Shown here piece by piece: positions 1 through 8,270 of a stretch of DNA of 64,000 nucleotides. A model generated the notes under the pieces. That model worked only from the letters and a program-made list of their open reading frames with translations, was not told where the DNA came from and did not search any database. Origin of the DNA: Ruegeria denitrificans (GTDB lineage Bacteria; Pseudomonadota; Alphaproteobacteria; Rhodobacterales; Rhodobacteraceae). Positions within the stretch are counted from its first letter, which is position 1; every line of letters begins with the position of its first letter. The DNA lies in assembly GCF_001458295.1 (NCBI RefSeq), contig NZ_CYUD01000001.1, positions 124,001 through 188,000 of the forward strand, given 5' to 3'. The position numbers and the translations under genes are program-made.

Positions 1-1224
1 GACACCTTCAACGAACCTTGAAATGTCTGGAGCGTCTTCTTTGCGTGGTTCCGCTCGTTTGCGTAGAACAGACCAGTCCAGGGATTTTGCTGATGCAATA
101 CCGAGTTGCCCGATGCGTTCGGTAAGCGGCACGTCGGGTAAAGTTTCTGTCACGGTCATAAGTCTTGCGGATAGCTGCGGTAACGTTTCTGTTTCGCGCA
201 GCGCATCAAGTACCAGACGACCGGCGCCCTCAAGTTCTTTCGCCGTTTCTGACCATCCGCGGTCCATGAGCTCCCGCGCCATTCTTCGACCGGTGTCTCC
301 AGGCCAGGGCATCAGTGGGCTGGTGTACAAGGATGCAAGGGCGGTTCGTGATGCTGGGGCCTCGAGCAATGTCAGCAACAGAAGCAGTAATTCGGCCGTC
401 AAGTCGCGCTTTATAGCGGCTTCGGCCTGACCGGAGAGCGGAATGCCGACTCTATCGAAGGCTTCTGCAAGTGCGCGTTCGTAGTTCCGGTCGTCTGGAA
501 CCAGCACGCCAATGTCAGCTGGCAGATCAACGATTCCATCTTGCAAAAGTTGCTGAGCGCGCGCGGCGGCAAAATCTGCTTCCTCTTGAGGGTCGCGAAC
601 CCCGAAAACTCTTAGAGTTTCGTCTGCGCTGGTGCCTTCTCCCGATTTTCCAAGGTTGCTTTGAACGAACCCGAGAGCACCTGAAACGGGTGCTGTTGCC
701 GAAACAAGACCTTGTTCGAAGGCAGACATTTCAGCGTCGGGCGCAGCCCCATGGTGTGCGATCAACTGGTTGGCCAACGCTCTTTCAATCGAGTCCTGGT
801 GCTGGCAGACAACGGAGTTTGCAAGTGGCAGCGGTTCAAGTGCATCCGCCGCGTCGCAATTCAAAACATGCGAATAAACGTCCAGCGGTGCAGGCAGGGT
901 ACCAATATCGCGCCATAGGTCACGCAGTGCCGTCAGGTGATCCCGCGCGCGGCTTTCAGGAAGGGCTTCTGGTTGCAATTGACTGAATTCCAGCCCTTCA
1001 GTGGCGCGCATCACCGTTGTAAGAGCGCCTTCGATTGCGCGCGCCGTTTCTTCCGGAGCCAATGTCAGACTTTCCGACCAGGGCGCCTTGCGGTTGGACA
1101 ATGCCTCGACCAGTGGAAAATCTGTGGCGGCTGGCGCGAGGTAAGTCTCTCGCAACAGGTCATCCGTAATGTAGCGCAATGCGCCAGTAACGGGTGAGCA
1201 AGTCATGAGTGGATCGATGCGCAT
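1..1224 (-). CDS. AddB-like PD-(D/E)XK/helicase-fold nuclease, partial (C-terminus outside window)
   Basis: One reading frame stays open on the minus strand from position 1224 (ATG) through the left edge of the window, at least 408 codons. About residue 205 onward reads RVFGVRDPQEEADFAAAR, then IGVLVPDDRNYERAL and FDRVGIPLSG. This is the pattern of the inactivated UvrD-type helicase domain of AddB/RexB proteins, which carry a C-terminal PD-(D/E)XK nuclease. That nuclease domain would lie beyond the window, so it is inferred, not seen. Coding character continues upstream of 1224 in the same frame (GHAGKAYNA), while the expected start, ATG at 1306, overlaps the stop of the HEPN-like gene in a different frame; see the entry for 1225-1306. 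The neighbours are SbcCD-like and HEPN-like genes on the same strand, suggesting a DNA-processing or defence operon. The family call is moderately sure. Confidence 0.6.
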   Translation of the reverse strand, partial: MRIDPLMTCSPVTGALRYITDDLLRETYLAPAATDFPLVEALSNRKAPWSESLTLAPEETARAIEGALTTVMRATEGLEFSQLQPEALPESRARDHLTALRDLWRDIGTLPAPLDVYSHVLNCDAADALEPLPLANSVVCQHQDSIERALANQLIAHHGAAPDAEMSAFEQGLVSATAPVSGALGFVQSNLGKSGEGTSADETLRVFGVRDPQEEADFAAARAQQLLQDGIVDLPADIGVLVPDDRNYERALAEAFDRVGIPLSGQAEAAIKRDLTAELLLLLLTLLEAPASRTALASLYTSPLMPWPGDTGRRMARELMDRGWSETAKELEGAGRLVLDALRETETLPQLSARLMTVTETLPDVPLTERIGQLGIASAKSLDWSVLRKRAEPRKEDAPDISRFVEGV

Positions 1225-1306
1225 TGCGTTATATGCCTTTCCGGCATGGCCAAAAAATTGTTTCTGAGCCCTTGCGTGATTTGTGGAATGTTCCAGTGAA
1301 GAGCAT
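1225..1306 (-). other. Probable frameshifted 5' end of the AddB-like gene
   Basis: The HEPN-like gene ends with TGA at 1308-1306, and that stop overlaps an ATG at 1306-1304 (TGATG). This is a classic translational-coupling junction. From this ATG the frame reads about 18 codons, crosses a run of six T on the coding strand (plus-strand A at 1252-1257), and then hits TAA about 25 codons after the start. The downstream gene is in the other frame. Removing one T would join the start directly to the AddB-like frame through GHAGKAYNA. Either the gene is really frameshifted (or slips here), or the base run is miscalled; otherwise translation starts at 1224. Confidence 0.45.
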
Positions 1307-2142
1307 CAAATCCGCCTTTGCCCAGCACTTCCGCGGGCAGCCGGAACGGTGACGACCGGGTAGAATGGACGTCCCCAGTCGTCTTCAGGATTGTCCATCA
1401 TGATATCAAGCATGACAGGCAGCAATGTTTGAAGAATTTGGGCGCCGTCTCTGACTTGCTGGCGATTGACCTTGCTGTTCCATGTCGTTCCGCCGTGCAT
1501 CATCTGGCAGCGCAGCATGTACAGGCGATCGAAAACTTCCCGCAAAACGTATGCGGTGTCTTTGTCGGCCATAGAACGCACAAACCGTTCCGCTGAACTT
1601 TTGAATCGTTTGGCCCAATTCTCGTTCCCTGGGATGCCATTCTGGTTCAGCCAGAACGGCCGGTACACGAAACGGTTTTCCATAAGAGTTGCTATAGGCC
1701 CGCGAAAACGATCCCAAACAGCCGTATACAGCCGGCCGTCTGCGTCCCGCTCAACGAGACGGTCGATCAGATCGATAAATTGCTGACGCTCTCCAAGAGA
1801 GCGCTCCGCGTCGCCTTCGGCTTCGCCCGCGTACGCAGAGTTGAACGCGATCCATAGGAATATGAAGGCCGCGTCGTAGTCTTGTTTTTCCTTCTCGGCC
1901 CGGCCCACCCAGCTAATGGCGCGGTGGATTCGAAGGCCAATGTCTTCTGGGAAGCCTTCACGCAGATGCCTTTGCTTCTGTTTTAGTTCGTCATGAGAAA
2001 TCATATTCAAACTCGTTGCTGGTTGTTTCGGGTGATCTGTACCACCCAAAAATGACCAATCTTTGGTTGAAATGGGAACGCGGGCACTTCCGAAGGTATC
2101 GCTCCAATTCAGACTGGCGATTGTGCAATACGAATTTTGCAT
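1306..2142 (-). CDS. HEPN-like domain protein (R-x4-H motif)
   Basis: Alpha-helical protein of 278 residues. Around residues 211-216 it contains LRCQMMHGG, an R-x4-H motif as in the HEPN RNase superfamily, followed by GG as in Apea/MAE_28990-type HEPN proteins. Known HEPN domains act as metal-independent RNases or as the toxin-like effector of defence and toxin-antitoxin systems; the role here is inferred. The ATG at 2142 is preferred because GGAGAAGG lies six bases upstream; a second ATG at 2004 has no good ribosome site and would remove the first 46 residues. Its stop overlaps an ATG of the downstream AddB-like gene, so the two are probably translated together. About 870 bp separate it from the SbcC-like gene, so it may have its own promoter. 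Confidence 0.55.
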   Translation of the reverse strand: MQNSYCTIASLNWSDTFGSARVPISTKDWSFLGGTDHPKQPATSLNMISHDELKQKQRHLREGFPEDIGLRIHRAISWVGRAEKEKQDYDAAFIFLWIAFNSAYAGEAEGDAERSLGERQQFIDLIDRLVERDADGRLYTAVWDRFRGPIATLMENRFVYRPFWLNQNGIPGNENWAKRFKSSAERFVRSMADKDTAYVLREVFDRLYMLRCQMMHGGTTWNSKVNRQQVRDGAQILQTLLPVMLDIMMDNPEDDWGRPFYPVVTVPAARGSAGQRRI

Positions 2143-2262
2143 GACGGACCTTCTCCGTGAGTAAAATTTGCCCGAGCAGCCATTTTTGAGCGTGTCAAAA
2201 AGGCTCCGACCTGTTCGAAAGAATCAAGTGGTGCCGGGCTCAATAAAGATTGCGGTCTCAGC

Positions 2263-2412
2263 ATGACAAATTTTGACACCCTCGCGGTTTATCTAATGAG
2301 TAACGACAATAGCGCGCAGCAATTTTTGGGTTCGATTACAAGTACAGTTGGCAATGCTATGACTGGAATGTTCAGCTTCTGGCGCTCGAAGGCATGTTTG
2401 CGAAATGCTTGA
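2263..2412 (+). CDS. Small hypothetical ORF (49 aa) overlapping a small membrane protein
   Basis: ATG at 2263 opens 49 codons beginning MTNFDTLAVYLMSNDNSAQQ and ending in a basic tail. No clear Shine-Dalgarno sequence precedes it. Its last bases overlap the start of the next small ORF (ATGCTTGA), an arrangement typical of coupled genes. It lies on the plus strand in the gap between two minus-strand genes. No family is recognised. The overlap and the two-membrane-helix partner are the only reasons to list it. Confidence 0.3.
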   Translation: MTNFDTLAVYLMSNDNSAQQFLGSITSTVGNAMTGMFSFWRSKACLRNA

Positions 2413-2566
2413 GTTTTTGGTGATCGTCCTAGCCGTAATTGCGTTTTTGGCTTTGCTCACTCGGGAGCCAGTGAGCAGAGCGATCTCTGTTGCACTGGAT
2501 CTGTCTATTTTGACGGTTCTGGTCCTAGTAGTTTCGGGACTGATTTGGTTGATCTTACAAGCTTAA
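2405..2566 (+). CDS. Small two-helix membrane protein (53 aa)
   Basis: ATG at 2405 opens 53 codons with two strongly hydrophobic stretches: residues 3-18 (EFLVIVLAVIAFLALL) and about 34-52 (SILTVLVLVVSGLIWLILQ). A short charged linker (TREPVSRA) separates them. This hairpin layout is common in small inner-membrane proteins and in some type I toxins or defence effectors, but no family is recognised. It overlaps the end of the upstream 49-aa ORF by eight bases and would be translated by coupling. It lies inside a defence island next to a HEPN-like gene, so a toxin-like role is possible but is inference only. Confidence 0.4.
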   Translation: MLEFLVIVLAVIAFLALLTREPVSRAISVALDLSILTVLVLVVSGLIWLILQA

Positions 2567-3012
2567 ATAGGACTGTTGGCAAACAAAGACGCGTGAAACC
2601 TCAGATTGCAGGGATTCGATAGTGTCGCTGCAAAACGTCTACATGTTAATTAGGGTATGGCACGCCGTCAGAACACATGAAGGCCATCGAGAGAGCTTTC
2701 TCCTAAGTTTCTTTAGGCGACTTGTTCAGTGGTTTTTCATATGTTTCATCGCAGAAATGGAAGACCGAGAAGTGCAAATCGGGTGGACATACTTGCTAAC
2801 CTGAAGCGACAGTTAAGGCTGTGGTTGATGTTAATTTTGTTGATATTTTCAATATTCTTAAAATCGCACAAGTATTTGATTTTAATAATTATACACGAAG
2901 CGATGCACTTTATTGGAATCTATTGAAATCACGTTTGGTAATTCGATTGAATGAGCACAGGACAAGACTCTCATTAGGTCAGACGCTGACAGAGTAATTT
3001 GTCAGCTTTCTC
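2567..3012. other. AT-rich intergenic stretch without a convincing gene
   Basis: The region between the small membrane ORF and the end of the SbcC-like gene is visibly AT-rich, especially 2800-2930. Two ORFs of 60 and 65 codons starting with GTG or ATG (near 2622 and 2729) have no ribosome site and low-complexity hydrophobic content; I do not consider them genes. An inverted repeat lies at 2985-3006. Confidence 0.5.
2985..3006 (-). terminator. Inverted repeat just downstream of the SbcC-like gene
   Basis: GCTGACA and TGTCAGC form a perfect 7-bp stem around an 8-base AT-rich loop, seven bases past the stop codon of the minus-strand SbcC-like gene. No T run follows on that strand, so it could be a weak or Rho-assisted terminator or an mRNA 3' stabiliser. 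Confidence 0.35.
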
Positions 3013-5628
3013 TTAGAACGCCGCGGTTTCCGTTGTCACCGGTAACAGGTGCAAGGCGCGGCCCCCAAGGTCGCCAAATGCGCGTTGGCGGCAGGACAAA
3101 ACAATGATTTGAAGGTCGCCTGCTTGTCGGTGTAGGGCGTCGAACATACGCTCGATCCTGTCGTCGTCGGTGAAGATAAGAGCGTCGTCTAGGATTACCG
3201 GGGCAACCCGTCCTGACGAGGCGAGCATCCGGGCGAAGGCCAGCCGGACAAGCAGAGCCACTTGCTCTTGCGTCCCACCTGAGAGGACGTCGATCGACTC
3301 CTCCCGCCCATCCCGAACCAGCGCATCTGGTAAAAGAGATTCTTCTCCCCAGGTCAGTTCAGCCTCTGGCCAAAGAAGGTGAAGCAGAGGTTTGAGTTCC
3401 TTTGCGATTGGAGCGAAATAACGCTCGCGGGCTTCGTTTCTAGCCGTACCCAACGCTTCCTCGAGCCGGGTCAGCACTGCAACCTCATGCTCAATACGCG
3501 CCAGCGTTTCTTTTGCAGTTTCCAGTTTCTCTGCTGTTTCGGTCAGGCGTTCTTCAATTGCGTCTCCGGAAGAGCGGCCGATGCGTTCTTCGAGACGTGC
3601 AAGCAGTGGTTTTAAGTGCGCGATTTTTTCTTTTGCTTGCGCTTCGATGGATTCGGCTCGGGATAGCGCAGCCTTCGTTGTTGTAAGATCCGGAGCGTCC
3701 CTTAAGATCCTGGCATATTCTGCCTGTGCGTCTTTGAATACTTTTTCGGCGGCGACTGTAGCCTCGACAAGATCGGTTTCTGAAATTTCTCCGAACTTCT
3801 CCAAAGCGTCTTTAGCCCTTTTTAGACGGTCGCGGAATGAGGTGAGATTTGTTTCAGCGCGCGTCGCCTCGGTTCTATCATCCGCAAGTTTTTCGGACGC
3901 AGTGTCACGAGCGAGGCGCGCGTGCTCGTGGGCGTCTTGCGCATTCTCCAGCAGGGTTTCTGCGGCGTCCGGGTCTAATGCCTCAGTGTCCAAATCAAGA
4001 ACAGGGATCTGGTTGAGCACTTCACGCAGTTTATCGATGCCGTCTGGTGCGACGCTAGCCAGGACCGCTTTGGCTTCACGATAATTTTGTTCAGCCTCGG
4101 CGCATGCCGCCGCCGCTGCACGGGCCGCTTCTAGATCGTCGAATCCGGCCTCTTTCAAAGCTTCCTTCAGTTTTTGAGCCGCCACGTCCACCGTGTCGAT
4201 GTCTTGATCGCCCTCACCAGGTCGTACTTCAAGCGTTCCCACGCCTTCAATTGTCAGACGCACGGCACGGGGTAGGGCATGAGCACGCCCGTCGGTCAGT
4301 GCTTTGTCCCCGGCTCGTATTGCACCGTCTCGGCCTTCCGCATATCGGGCGATGACCTTTGTTGCAGTGGCATCGCGCGCGGCAAGTGCAGTATTATGGG
4401 CGGTGGACAAAGCCTCAAGCCGGCTTAGCGTTTTCGCACTTGGACCAGCACGAGCTGCGACGGCTGCCGTTTCCATCGCACTGCGCATTTTCTCTGCATT
4501 TTTGATACGCTCCTCCATTTCGCGCCGACGCTCTACGCCTTCCTTGGCAGCTTTCGTCCGTTGGGCAAGCGCCATGGAAGCTTCTGCTTCCTTTAACTTT
4601 GACTGAGAGGTCTGGAAGGTCGTTTCTGCAGCATCACGTATAGCTTGCTGCGCCTCGAGCGCTTCGCTCGCGGATTTCGCCTCATTTGCTGCCACTTCGA
4701 CTTTTTCAGCTGCGTCCTGCTGTTCCGCCAACGTTACACGGAAGCTATCGAGTTGGGTCCTCGCGCGATCGACTGTCAAGCGCGCCATTTCAACCCTCCT
4801 GGCCTCGGCATCTACTTTCTCTGCGTGCCGCTCTGCCACCGAATGTGCCTTTCGAGCTAGCTCCAGCTTCGCGCGCCTCTGTTCTGCTGCTTCTGGGCTC
4901 TCCATCTCGTGCAAGTCACGCCGCGCACGCTTTCTTTCAGCGAGGGCTTCGTGCAGATCGCGGGCCGTTGAACCAAGCGTTTCGTGTTGTTCTGTGAGCA
5001 TTTCGACCCGCTCTTGAGCCTCTTTCCAAGGACCAGAGGTTTTGGGTCTTCCGGTCGACGTGACATACACCGCCAGTTCTTCACGGCAACGGGCGAGTGC
5101 GGCATCCATGCGTCGCCCGCCCGTCATCGCCTCAACTTCCTCGCCGACCGACGTCATCAGGTCGCGCCGGGCTTCCAGCGCCGCGTCCTGTTCTTTTTTT
5201 GAACCGCCGGTCAGGTCGGTCATGCCCTGCCGCACCCAAATTAGGCCGGAAGGACCGCCGCCATCTCCGCCCAAAACATCCGAGATCCACGCCTCGGCTT
5301 CGTCGGCTTGGGCAATCAACGTGCCGTTTCGATGTATCATGGCTGCCGGCTTTTGGAGCCACCGTTTGAACACTGAATAGCGACCCTCGTCAGTTTCGAT
5401 TTCGATTGTTACCTCTGGGGCGCCCCCCGCATGTGGGCGAAGGCTTGAAATGTCCTTGTCGCGCGAGCCATGTGGTTTAAAGAATAGTGCTTGGATCGCA
5501 TCAAAAAGAGTGGACTTCCCGAATTCATTGGGTTCGGAAAGTACGTTCAGGCCATCACCGATATCATCGACGCGAGTGGCCGATGTGAAGCGACGGACAT
5601 TTTTTAGAGTGATGCTGCGTATCTTCAT
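3013..5628 (-). CDS. SbcC/YhaN-like AAA ATPase with long coiled coil
   Basis: Protein of 871 residues of the Rad50/SMC-like ATPase type. Residues 32-40 hold a P-loop of the NEFGKST kind seen in YhaN-like proteins. Residues 165-760 are largely charged heptad-like coiled coil. LSGGTQEQ near 782-789 is the ABC signature, and ILDDALIF near 812-819 is Walker B. No CxxC zinc hook is visible at the coil apex, unlike canonical SbcC/Rad50. Such ATPases pair with an SbcD-type nuclease to open and trim DNA ends or hairpins. The start codon overlaps the stop of the SbcD-like gene by four bases (ATGA), so the two are co-translated and probably form one complex. The family is clear; the process served (repair or defence) is not. 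Confidence 0.82.
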   Translation of the reverse strand: MKIRSITLKNVRRFTSATRVDDIGDGLNVLSEPNEFGKSTLFDAIQALFFKPHGSRDKDISSLRPHAGGAPEVTIEIETDEGRYSVFKRWLQKPAAMIHRNGTLIAQADEAEAWISDVLGGDGGGPSGLIWVRQGMTDLTGGSKKEQDAALEARRDLMTSVGEEVEAMTGGRRMDAALARCREELAVYVTSTGRPKTSGPWKEAQERVEMLTEQHETLGSTARDLHEALAERKRARRDLHEMESPEAAEQRRAKLELARKAHSVAERHAEKVDAEARRVEMARLTVDRARTQLDSFRVTLAEQQDAAEKVEVAANEAKSASEALEAQQAIRDAAETTFQTSQSKLKEAEASMALAQRTKAAKEGVERRREMEERIKNAEKMRSAMETAAVAARAGPSAKTLSRLEALSTAHNTALAARDATATKVIARYAEGRDGAIRAGDKALTDGRAHALPRAVRLTIEGVGTLEVRPGEGDQDIDTVDVAAQKLKEALKEAGFDDLEAARAAAAACAEAEQNYREAKAVLASVAPDGIDKLREVLNQIPVLDLDTEALDPDAAETLLENAQDAHEHARLARDTASEKLADDRTEATRAETNLTSFRDRLKRAKDALEKFGEISETDLVEATVAAEKVFKDAQAEYARILRDAPDLTTTKAALSRAESIEAQAKEKIAHLKPLLARLEERIGRSSGDAIEERLTETAEKLETAKETLARIEHEVAVLTRLEEALGTARNEARERYFAPIAKELKPLLHLLWPEAELTWGEESLLPDALVRDGREESIDVLSGGTQEQVALLVRLAFARMLASSGRVAPVILDDALIFTDDDRIERMFDALHRQAGDLQIIVLSCRQRAFGDLGGRALHLLPVTTETAAF

Positions 5629-6755
5629 GTCGCGTCCTCCCGGACGTAGGCGTAAAGACGGGCGAGCGCATCCCCGGCAACCTCGCGCTGTTCCTGGGAA
5701 AGGGTTTCGGTCTCCGCTTCTCCCATTAACCTGTCCGCGGCAAGCCGCAACGCGCCACCTCGGTCGATCTCATCGAGATCAGCTGCCTCATACTGTGTGC
5801 CGAGACCGTCGGTCCTTAATTCAAAATGTGCAAATTCGGGCGCACTCTGTTCGGCAGTACTCTTGAGTTCGACTTGGTCAGGCAGGCTAGCCCAACCCAT
5901 CGCAGCAACGCGCAATAACAGGTCTCGACGGCCATTTACGGGTAGGATTGCATTCAGCGCGGCCGCGGCATCCTGGTGTGGGTGCAATTGCAATTCGACT
6001 TCTGTCCAAAGAAACTTGCCTGTCTCGATTTCTTCGACCTTCGGTGTAGCTCCCGGTCCATCAAAAGTTACGCAGAGGCAGACGCCACGACGGCTATGCT
6101 TGAAACGATCCTGTTCGGGGCTGCCGGAATATTGCACTCTATCAGATACAGCCATCCGCCCATGCCAATCGCCAAGCGCGAGATAGTCAAGACGCGCAGT
6201 GCGATCTCGGTCAGGTGCAATTGCTTCGCCGGAGTCAGTGAAATCAGTCACGCCGCCATGCGCCAGTCCAATACGCAGCTTCCCTTCGTCGCTTGCCATC
6301 GTGACCAGCAGTTCCGTTGGATCGCTTGCGCTGGAGCGATAGGCGACGGGGCAGGGTAGGAGTGTTGCTCGTTCCCCAAGGTCATGTGGCTTTGCGTCCG
6401 TCAGCGCAATGACGTTGGTCGGTGCGTCACGTTGGATCGTCTCCCACAAAGGTTCGGCGTCCCGGAGGTTGTCGTGGTTTCCCGGTAGAAGCCACCATGT
6501 TATGTCCGGTGTCTCACCCATGGCCGAGAGCGCCTGACGGATAACGACCGGAGAAGGCGTTGCGGTGTCGAAGGTGTCGCCGGCTAAAAGAATGTGTTCA
6601 GCGCTGTTTTGATGAGCAGCCTTTGCTAGTTTGCCAATCGTACCATGACGTGCTTCCATTAGGCGTCCGCGGATGTTGCCATCGGCTGGCTGTGGGATGT
6701 TGGCGAATTTTCGTCCGATATGCAGGTCAGATGCATGAATGAAGCAAAAGGCCAT
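5625..6755 (-). CDS. SbcD/YhaO-like metallophosphoesterase (DNA exonuclease)
   Basis: Calcineurin-like phosphoesterase of 376 residues. The metal-binding motifs appear in order: HASDLHIG near residue 8, LLAGDTFD near 57, LLPGNHDN near 92, LAHGG near 170 and LGDWHG near 197. This is the fold of Mre11/SbcD/YhaO nucleases, which use two metal ions to cut DNA ends. ATG at 6755 is chosen because GGGAG lies eight bases upstream; a TTG six bases earlier is less likely. The coiled-coil ATPase gene directly follows with an ATGA overlap, which supports a two-subunit nuclease. A WYL regulator lies upstream on the same strand after 254 bp. A stretch near 6821-6840 weakly resembles the palindrome found upstream of that regulator. 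Confidence 0.82.
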   Translation of the reverse strand: MAFCFIHASDLHIGRKFANIPQPADGNIRGRLMEARHGTIGKLAKAAHQNSAEHILLAGDTFDTATPSPVVIRQALSAMGETPDITWWLLPGNHDNLRDAEPLWETIQRDAPTNVIALTDAKPHDLGERATLLPCPVAYRSSASDPTELLVTMASDEGKLRIGLAHGGVTDFTDSGEAIAPDRDRTARLDYLALGDWHGRMAVSDRVQYSGSPEQDRFKHSRRGVCLCVTFDGPGATPKVEEIETGKFLWTEVELQLHPHQDAAAALNAILPVNGRRDLLLRVAAMGWASLPDQVELKSTAEQSAPEFAHFELRTDGLGTQYEAADLDEIDRGGALRLAADRLMGEAETETLSQEQREVAGDALARLYAYVREDAT

Positions 6756-7009
6756 TTTCAAAACTCCCAGTGTGCTAATCGCACTGTTTCAATTGAACTG
6801 TATTCCAAAGTGGGGGATGTGGGCGTCAAATACTGTCATGGTTAAAACTTGGGCTCGTTTTGCGTGCGTTGCTCCTTGGTGGTGTAAATTAATCTCAAGT
6901 ACTCCTAACTGGGCCAATGGGGCTTTATCCAAGAGAAAATTGAGAAGTTGTGGAGAGCATCTTATCGAAACTGGCAGAATAAGACGCCACATTGAGCCGA
7001 CCTCGTAAT

Positions 7010-8008
7010 TCACGGGAGCGCCGGAAAATCGTCTCTTCTATGCTGTTCAACCATTTCGCGGAGACTTTTTGGAGAAATGACTTCAACCTGGTCCCCCCAT
7101 TGATACAGATGCCATGCCATCTCCATGAGACCAGATGCTGAGAAGCGGACTACAAGGGTACCATCCGAGTGTTCCACCATTTCTTGCTGAGGGTGAAAGA
7201 TAAATTGCTTTGCAGTCGAGGCTGCCCGAGCCGTAAATCGCCATTCCACCATACCGAACTCTGTATCCGAATGAAATGATCCAAAAGCTTGGGCGGCAAA
7301 GGCGTTAAGATCAAAGTCGGGATCCCGTGCAAAGGTGCGTGGCGTGGTTACCGCTTCATGGATGCGATCAAGCCGAAAACGACGCATGCGGCCATCGCCG
7401 TTAGACGGACGAGCAACGAGATATCTGCGTGTCCCAAGAAGGAGACCGTGCGGCTCAATCAGACGTTCTTTTGGACTGCTGTCTTGAGCGCCACGGTAAA
7501 AGATCTTTAGTTCCAACGGTGCCCGCAACGCCTCGGTCAATACGCTCAAGAGTTTCATGTCCGAGACCACGCGAGGTCCTGGTCGAGAAGCAAACCCTTG
7601 GGCCTCCAGCAGAGCTTCGGCATCGGCTTCTGCGCGGCGCTTGTGTGGGCCTGGCATCGTCGCCAACAGCCGATCCCGCAGTCGTCGAAGGCTCTCTGCA
7701 TCGTTTGAAGAACCGTCGCGTTCGGCGCGCCTGATCGACATCTCAAGGGCCGTGAGTTCTGCATCTCGAATGCCTTGTGATGCAATAAGGCGTAAATCTC
7801 CGCCTCCGAGCTTCCAGAACTTGCGCCGTTCCATGTCGGTGCTTGTTTCGACATGTGGAAAAACCGATTCAAGCGCTTTTGTCATGCGCTGAGCCGTGCG
7901 TCTGTCGACCTGAAAAATTTCTTCAATCTCGGTGAGACCCACGCCAAGGTGGCGAGCGGTAGCAAGTTCCGCCAGTCTCAACAGATCAACCGCCTTATAA
8001 TACGACAT
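7010..8008 (-). CDS. WYL-domain transcriptional regulator (wHTH-WYL-WCX)
   Basis: Protein of 332 residues. Residues 1-65 form a winged helix-turn-helix (LTEIEEIFQVDRRTAQRMTK). Residues about 165-235 are the WYL domain (LKIFYRG, RLIEPHGLLLGTRRYLVA, MRRFRLDRI). The last about 85 residues look like the WCX extension. WYL proteins of this layout sense nucleotides or nucleic acid and control many defence islands (BrxR and CapW are examples). ATG at 8008 is chosen because GAGGAA lies just upstream; an upstream in-frame extension has no support. A perfect palindrome at 8019-8035 sits between start codon and presumed promoter, suggesting autorepression. It may control the SbcCD-like genes downstream and the divergent GIY-YIG gene. 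Confidence 0.8.
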   Translation of the reverse strand: MSYYKAVDLLRLAELATARHLGVGLTEIEEIFQVDRRTAQRMTKALESVFPHVETSTDMERRKFWKLGGGDLRLIASQGIRDAELTALEMSIRRAERDGSSNDAESLRRLRDRLLATMPGPHKRRAEADAEALLEAQGFASRPGPRVVSDMKLLSVLTEALRAPLELKIFYRGAQDSSPKERLIEPHGLLLGTRRYLVARPSNGDGRMRRFRLDRIHEAVTTPRTFARDPDFDLNAFAAQAFGSFHSDTEFGMVEWRFTARAASTAKQFIFHPQQEMVEHSDGTLVVRFSASGLMEMAWHLYQWGDQVEVISPKSLREMVEQHRRDDFPALP

Positions 8009-8018
8009 TTTTTCCTCA

Positions 8019-8035
8019 GTGACAGTTTTTGTCAC
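8019..8035. promoter_or_regulatory. Candidate operator of the WYL regulator
   Basis: GTGACA-GTTTT-TGTCAC is a perfect 6-5-6 palindrome, 11 bases upstream of the WYL start codon and in the divergent promoter region shared with the GIY-YIG gene. The position fits repression of the regulator's own transcript. Binding is inferred. Confidence 0.45.
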
Positions 8036-8270
8036 CGTAAGGATACACTTATTGGGTGTCGAAGAAATTGGCGAAGGAGGGAAAAAATTGTGACCAATGT
8101 GCAGATAATAAGTCAGCCGTCGTGTTTCCCATGTGTGCACAAGTATCAGACGGACAGCCTTGCAACAAAGGAACACCTATCTGAAAATTTCGAAAAAGCG
8201 TTTTGTGCCATAAGGGTGCCATTTTCATTAGGGACTTTGTCGCCACCGAAAAATATTGATCGAGCAAACC

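Noticed and set aside
2622..2926. Two ORFs of 60 and 65 codons
   Set aside because: They overlap in an AT-rich stretch, lack ribosome sites and have low-complexity hydrophobic content.
3013..6755. Canonical sbcC/sbcD housekeeping pair
   Set aside because: The ATPase lacks a visible CxxC zinc hook and resembles the YhaN/YhaO type; the context is a defence island, so the standard symbols were not used.
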